The notes under the pieces were generated by a model that saw nothing but the letters and a program-made list of their open reading frames with translations, was not told the origin of the DNA and ran no database searches. A stretch of 64,000 nt of DNA. It comes from Streptomyces sp. CA-278952. GTDB taxonomy: Bacteria; Actinomycetota; Actinomycetes; Streptomycetales; Streptomycetaceae. The stretch spans positions 7,289,501 through 7,353,500 of the forward strand of contig NZ_CP112880.1 of NCBI RefSeq assembly GCF_028747205.1, given 5' to 3'. Positions 59,686 through 64,000 of the stretch are shown here, in pieces. Both the position numbers and the translations under genes were made by a program. Each line of letters begins with the position of its first letter. The first letter of the stretch is position 1.

Positions 59686-62199
59686 TCACAGCTGGCCGAC
59701 CTCGGTGACCCGGACGACCGCCCGGCCCTCCTCGTCGGACGCCGCGAGATCCACCTCGGCCTTGATGCCCCAGTCGTGATCGCCCGCCGGGTCGGCGAAC
59801 GCCTGCCAGACCCGCCACAGCCCGTGCGCCGGGTCCTCCTCGATCTTCAGCAGCTTCGGACCGCGCGCGTCCGGACCGGTCCCGATCTCCTCGTGCGCGT
59901 CCCAGTACGCGTCCATCGCCTCGCCCCAGGCGTCCTCGTCCCACCCGGCGTCGCCGTCCAGCTCGCCCAGGTCCCGGACCCGGTCCAGTGCGGCCAGTTC
60001 CACCCGGCGGAACATCGCGTTGCGCACCAGCACCCGGAAGGCGCGGGGGTTGGCCGTGACCGGCTTGACCTCGTCCGCCTTCTCCTGGGCCTGCTCCGCG
60101 GTCTCCACCTCCGGGTTGGCCAGCTGCTCCCACTCGTCCAGCAGACTGGAGTCCACCTGGCGCACCATCTCGCCGAGCCAGGAGATCAGGTCCTGGAGGT
60201 CCTCCGACTTCACGTCGTCCGGGATCGTGTGCTCCAGCGCCTTGTACGCGCTCGCCAGATACCGCAGCACGATGCCCTCGGTCCGGGCCAGCTCGTAGTG
60301 CGAGGTGAACTCCGTGAAAGTCATGGCGCGTTCGTACATGTCCCGGATCACCGACTTCGGCGACACCGGGTGGTCGTTCACCCACGGATGGCTCGTGCGG
60401 TACACGTCGTAGCCGTGCCACAGCAGCTCGCTCAGCGGCTTCGGGTACGTGACGTCCTGGAGCAGTTCCATCCGCTCCTCGTACTCGACCCCGTCCGCCT
60501 TCATCTGCCCCACGGCCTCGCCGCGCGCCTTGTTCTGCTGGGCGGCCAGGATCTGTCGGGGATCGTCCAGCGTCGACTCGACGACCGAGACCATGTCCAG
60601 CGCGTAGGAAGGGGATTCGGCGTCCAGCAGGTCGAACGCGGCCAGCGCGAACGTGGAGAGCGGCTGGTTCAGCGCGAAGTCCTGCTGCAGATCGACCGTC
60701 AGCCGGACGATCCGGCCCTCGGCGTCCGGCGTCTCCAGCCGCTCCACCACCCCGCCGTCCAGCAGCGAGCGGTAGATGGCGATGGCCCTCCGGATGTGCC
60801 GCAGCTGCGCCCGGCGCGGCTCGTGGTTGTCCTCCAGCAGATGCCGCATCGCCTCGAACGCGTTGCCCGGCCGGGCGATGACCGCGAGCAGCATGGTGTG
60901 GGTGACCCGGAAGCGGGAGCTCAGCGGCTCGGGATCCGAGGTGATCAGCTTGTCGAAGGTGGTCTCCGACCAGGCGACGAAACCCTCGGGGGCCTTCTTG
61001 CGGACCACCTTGCGCTTCTTCTTCGGGTCGTCGCCCGCCTTCTTGACGTTCTTCTCGTTCTCGATGACGTGCTCGGGGGCCTGCGCCACGACGAAGCCGG
61101 CCGTGTCGAAACCGGCCCGCCCGGCCCGGCCCGCGATCTGGTGGAACTCCCGCGCGCGCAGGGTCCGCACCCGGGTGCCGTCGTACTTGGTGAGCGCCGT
61201 GAACAGCACCGTGCGGATGGGCACGTTGACGCCGACGCCGAGCGTGTCCGTCCCGCAGATCACCTTCAGCAGACCCGCCTGGGCCAGCTTCTCCACCAGG
61301 CGGCGGTACTTGGGCAGCATCCCCGCGTGGTGCACCCCGATGCCGTGGCGTACGTAACGGGAGAGGTTCTGGCCGAATTTGGTGGTGAAGCGGAAGCCGC
61401 CGATCATGTCGGCGATCTTCTCCTTCTCCTCCTTCGTGCACATGTTGATGCTCATCAGCGACTGGGCCCGCTCGACGGCCGCCGCCTGGGTGAAGTGCAC
61501 GATGTAGACCGGCGACTGCCGGGTGTCCAGCAGCTCGGTCAGCGTCTCGGTGATCGGCGTGAAGCGGTACTCGTAGCTGAGCGGCACCGGACGGGTCGCG
61601 GAGCGCACCACGGAGGTGGGCCGGCCGGTGCGGCGGGTCAGGTCCTTCTCGAACATCGCGACGTCGCCGAGCGTCGCCGACATCAGCACGAACTGGGCCT
61701 GCGGAAGCTCCAGCAGCGGGATCTGCCAGGCCCAGCCACGGTCCGGCTCCGCGTAGAAGTGGAACTCGTCCATGACGACCTGGCCGATGTCGGCGTACTT
61801 GCCGTCGCGCAGCGCGATGGAGGCCAGCACCTCGGCCGTACAGCAGATCACCGGGGCGTCCGCGTTGACCGAGGCGTCGCCGGTGAGCATGCCGACGTTC
61901 TCGGTACCGAAGAGCTTGCACAGGTCGAAGAACTTCTCCGACACCAGCGCCTTGATCGGCGCCGTGTAGAAGGTGACCTTGTCCTGCGCCAGCGCCGTGA
62001 AGTGCGCGGCCGCCGCCACCAGGCTCTTACCCGAGCCGGTCGGAGTGGAAAGGATCACGTTCGCCCCGGAGACCACCTCGATCAGCGCCTCCTCCTGAGC
62101 CGGATAAAGGGTGATGCCCTGGGTCTCGGTCCATGACGAGAAGGCCTCGAAGAGGGCGTCCGGGTCGGGTGTCTTGGGCAGCTGGTCGATGAGGGTCAC
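59686..62199 (-). CDS. Ski2-like DEAD/DEAH-box helicase
   Basis: Superfamily 2 helicase of 837 residues, probably acting on RNA or recombination intermediates. Motif I is VILSTPTGSGKSLVAAA, motif II VVMDEFHFY, motif III FVLMSATLGD, and motif VI HQIAGRAGRAGFDTAGF. A basic insertion KKAGDDPKKKRKVVRKKAPE follows motif VI. The C-terminal half is the helical DUF3516-type region of actinobacterial helicases. GTG 62199 is preceded at 6 nt by CAAGAT (-10), so probably leaderless. HelY proteins are similar but longer. Confidence 0.9.
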   Translation of the reverse strand: MTLIDQLPKTPDPDALFEAFSSWTETQGITLYPAQEEALIEVVSGANVILSTPTGSGKSLVAAAAHFTALAQDKVTFYTAPIKALVSEKFFDLCKLFGTENVGMLTGDASVNADAPVICCTAEVLASIALRDGKYADIGQVVMDEFHFYAEPDRGWAWQIPLLELPQAQFVLMSATLGDVAMFEKDLTRRTGRPTSVVRSATRPVPLSYEYRFTPITETLTELLDTRQSPVYIVHFTQAAAVERAQSLMSINMCTKEEKEKIADMIGGFRFTTKFGQNLSRYVRHGIGVHHAGMLPKYRRLVEKLAQAGLLKVICGTDTLGVGVNVPIRTVLFTALTKYDGTRVRTLRAREFHQIAGRAGRAGFDTAGFVVAQAPEHVIENEKNVKKAGDDPKKKRKVVRKKAPEGFVAWSETTFDKLITSDPEPLSSRFRVTHTMLLAVIARPGNAFEAMRHLLEDNHEPRRAQLRHIRRAIAIYRSLLDGGVVERLETPDAEGRIVRLTVDLQQDFALNQPLSTFALAAFDLLDAESPSYALDMVSVVESTLDDPRQILAAQQNKARGEAVGQMKADGVEYEERMELLQDVTYPKPLSELLWHGYDVYRTSHPWVNDHPVSPKSVIRDMYERAMTFTEFTSHYELARTEGIVLRYLASAYKALEHTIPDDVKSEDLQDLISWLGEMVRQVDSSLLDEWEQLANPEVETAEQAQEKADEVKPVTANPRAFRVLVRNAMFRRVELAALDRVRDLGELDGDAGWDEDAWGEAMDAYWDAHEEIGTGPDARGPKLLKIEEDPAHGLWRVWQAFADPAGDHDWGIKAEVDLAASDEEGRAVVRVTEVGQL

Positions 62200-62337
62200 G
62201 CCCCCATCTTGCCTGTCTTCGGCCCGGATGAGGGAACCGGCGGACGGCACGAAGATCACGGACGATACGCTGCGGTCTCAACCTGCCCGCGCCGTACCGG
62301 TGATGGGCGTACGCAGCGCTGGGGGCGGGAAAAGACC

Positions 62338-63129
62338 ATGATGGGACCGGCACACTCCCTGTCAGGGGCAGCGGCCTGGCTGGGGGTGGGCGCGGCGGCC
62401 GCCGCCGCGGGCCACACGATGCCCTGGCCCGTCCTCGTCGTCGGGGCGCTGATCTGCGCCGGAGCCGCGCTCGCCCCCGACCTCGACCACAAGTCCGCGA
62501 CCATCTCGCGCGCCTTCGGCCCGCTCTCCAAGGGGCTCTGCGAGATAGCCGACAAGCTCTCGTACGCCGTCTACAAGGCCACCAAGAGCAAGGCCGACCC
62601 CCGTCGCACCGGCGGGCACCGCACCCTCACCCACACCTGGTTCTTCGCCGTCCTGATGGGCGGCGGCTGCTCCTTCGCCGCGATCAGCGGCGGCCGCTGG
62701 GCGGTCCTCGCGATCCTCTTCGTCCACCTGGTGCTTGCTGTCGAGGGCCTGCTCTGGCGGGCCGCCCGGGTCTCCAGCGACGTCCTCGTCTGGCTGCTCG
62801 GCGCCACCAGCGCCTGGATCCTCGCCGGAGTGCTGGACCAGCCGGGCAACGGGGCCGGCTGGCTCTTCGACGCCCCCGGCCAGGAGTACCTGTGGCTCGG
62901 TCTGCCCATCGTGCTCGGCGCCCTGGTCCACGACATCGGGGACGCGCTGACCGTCTCGGGGTGCCCGATCCTGTGGCCGCTCCCGATCGCCGGGAAGCGC
63001 TGGTACCCGCTCGGCCCTCCGAAGTTCATGCGGTTCCGGGCCGGCAGCTGGGTGGAGATCAAGGTACTGATGCCGGCCTTCATGGTCCTCGGGGGAGTGG
63101 GCGGGGCCGCCGCCCTCAACTTCATATGA
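62338..63129 (+). CDS. YdjM-like membrane metal-dependent hydrolase
   Basis: Membrane protein of 263 residues of the YdjM family. Conserved segments are AALAPDLDHKSATISR, GGHRTLTHTWFFAVL and LVHDIGDALTVSGCPILWPL, whose Asp/His residues are the presumed metal site; four or five membrane spans surround them. In other bacteria members are SOS-induced, but no LexA site is seen here. Two ATGs (62338 and 62341) are adjacent; GGGAAAAG lies upstream. A GC hairpin follows at 63133-63157. Confidence 0.87.
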   Translation: MMGPAHSLSGAAAWLGVGAAAAAAGHTMPWPVLVVGALICAGAALAPDLDHKSATISRAFGPLSKGLCEIADKLSYAVYKATKSKADPRRTGGHRTLTHTWFFAVLMGGGCSFAAISGGRWAVLAILFVHLVLAVEGLLWRAARVSSDVLVWLLGATSAWILAGVLDQPGNGAGWLFDAPGQEYLWLGLPIVLGALVHDIGDALTVSGCPILWPLPIAGKRWYPLGPPKFMRFRAGSWVEIKVLMPAFMVLGGVGGAAALNFI

Positions 63130-63132
63130 CCG

Positions 63133-63157
63133 GTCGCCGCCCGCGCGGGCGGGCGAC
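63133..63157. terminator. GC hairpin between YdjM-like and ligase genes
   Basis: gtcgcc-g-cccgc pairs with gcggg-c-gggcgac-type sequence, an imperfect stem 4 nt after the stop. Confidence 0.45.
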
Positions 63158-63185
63158 GCGCTCCGCTCCGTAGCACGATGGCAGC

Positions 63186-64000
63186 ATGCTGCTCGCCGAG
63201 CTCGCCCAGGTCTCCCTGGAGGTCGCCGCCACCTCCGCCCGGTCCCGCAAGACGGCGCTCCTCGCCGGCCTCTTCCGGGACGCCACACCCGAGGACGTCC
63301 CCGTCGTCATCCCGTACCTCGCCGGACGGCTGCCCCAGGGCCGCATCGGCGTCGGCTGGCGGAGCCTGGGGGACCCGGTGGAACCGGCCTCCCGGCCCAC
63401 CCTCACCGTCACCGGCGTCGATGCCGAGCTGACCGCCCTGGCCGCCACCTCCGGCCCCGGCTCCCAGGCCCTGCGCCGCGAGCGCCTGCGCGACCTGTTC
63501 GCCGCCGCCACCGCCGACGAGCAGCGCTTCCTGCGGGCCCTGCTCACCGGCGAGGTACGCCAGGGGGCCCTGGACGCCGTCGCCGCCGACGCCCTGGCCC
63601 ACGCCGCCGGAGCACCGCCCGCCGACGTCCGGCGCGCCGTGATGCTCGCCGGATCGCTCCAGGACGTCGCCCGCGTCCTCCTCGCGGAAGGTCCCGGAGC
63701 GCTCGGAGCCTTCCGTCTCACGGTCGGGCGGCCCGTCCAGCCGATGCTCGCGCGCAGTGCCGCCTCGGTGGGCGAGGCCCTCGACAAGCTGGGCCCGTGC
63801 GCGGTCGAGGAGAAGCTCGACGGGATCCGGGTGCAGGTCCACCGGGACGGCGACCGGATCCGCGCCTACACCCGGACCCTCGACGACATCACCGACCGGC
63901 TGCCCGAACTGGCCACCGCCGTCGCCGCGCTCGACGCGCGCCGCTTCGTCCTCGACGGCGAGCTGATCGCCCTGGGGGAGGACGGCAGGCCCCGGCCGTT
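63186..64000 (+). CDS. ATP-dependent DNA ligase (3'-truncated by window edge)
   Basis: First ~271 residues of an ATP-dependent DNA ligase that reseals nicks. An N-terminal helical DNA-binding domain (LAELAQVSLEVAATSARSRK, DLFAAATADEQRFLRALLTG) is followed by the adenylation domain: nucleotidyl Lys in VEEKLDGIRVQVHRDGD (KxDGxR) and motif III-like FVLDGELIALG. This is the LigB/Lig1-like type common in Streptomyces beside the NAD-dependent LigA. The remaining motifs lie beyond the window. -10-like CACGAT ends 6 nt before ATG 63186. Confidence 0.93.
   Translation, partial: MLLAELAQVSLEVAATSARSRKTALLAGLFRDATPEDVPVVIPYLAGRLPQGRIGVGWRSLGDPVEPASRPTLTVTGVDAELTALAATSGPGSQALRRERLRDLFAAATADEQRFLRALLTGEVRQGALDAVAADALAHAAGAPPADVRRAVMLAGSLQDVARVLLAEGPGALGAFRLTVGRPVQPMLARSAASVGEALDKLGPCAVEEKLDGIRVQVHRDGDRIRAYTRTLDDITDRLPELATAVAALDARRFVLDGELIALGEDGRPRP

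Noticed and set aside
59488-62136. 882-codon plus-strand frame opposite the helicase
   Set aside because: Antisense artefact; the helicase motifs on the minus strand are intact and this frame is rich in His/Arg/Leu without domains.
1-64000. CRISPR arrays, tRNA/rRNA genes, insertion sequences, prophage
   Set aside because: No regularly spaced repeats with unique spacers, no cloverleaf or rRNA sequence, no transposase or integrase motifs were seen on either strand.

Overview
This 64 kb window is chromosomal DNA of a high-GC actinobacterium, almost certainly a Streptomyces. The codons end mainly in G or C, Xre/DUF397 and SpoIIAB-like regulators are present, and many -10 boxes sit only 6-9 nt from the start codon (leaderless transcripts). 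The genes found together (biotin, urease, pfkA, murT-gatD, purB) are mainly housekeeping and semi-conserved. No rRNA, tRNA, prophage, insertion sequence or CRISPR array was seen.

Layout. 1-9.7 kb: the end of sbcC, two Lrp regulators, a rhodanese, an ATP-grasp protein, a DUF885 hydrolase, a methionine gamma-lyase-like enzyme and a membrane/ACT/GNAT fusion. 9.4-18.2 kb: phoD with a small coupled gene, a MocR/EamA divergent pair, an alpha/beta hydrolase, an ECF41-type sigma factor, a GntR regulator under a DasR-like operator and a ROK regulator. 18.2-24.9 kb: a two-component system divergent from an ABC exporter, then mug, purB and a GDSL hydrolase. 25-29.4 kb: two CNNM/CBS membrane proteins, a GNAT protein, an RHH-Fic-like toxin-antitoxin pair and a methyltransferase. 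29.5-34.2 kb: bioBAD divergent from bioF. 34.2-36 kb: a WhiJ-like triad (DUF397, Xre/DUF5753, SpoIIAB-like ATPase). 36-41.9 kb: LysR/LysE, an NlpC/P60 hydrolase behind a c-di-AMP riboswitch, a ClpP paralogue lacking its catalytic His next to an orphan antitoxin, and a TetR/membrane protein pair. 42-46.5 kb: ureABCFGD. 46.6-64 kb: an epimerase, plsC, a 52-residue membrane protein, a CtaG-family protein, pfkA, murT-gatD, def, TetR/acyl-CoA dehydrogenase, GNAT/glutathione peroxidase, a DUF389 protein, a zinc-ribbon protein, tesB, a Ski2-like helicase, a YdjM-like membrane protein and the start of an ATP-dependent DNA ligase.

Working relationships. Several divergent pairs carry readable operators: GntR/dre-like at 15867, RHH double palindrome at 28011, Phd/YefM TGTACA at 39757, twin TetR sites at 41191 and 41250, and a TetR palindrome at 54656. 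Cell-wall functions recur: MurT-GatD amidates lipid II, and the NlpC/P60 hydrolase is c-di-AMP controlled. The least conventional segment is 38.7-40.1 kb, where a His-to-Gln ClpP and a toxin-less antitoxin share a promoter region. No clearly new multi-gene system can be claimed from sequence alone.
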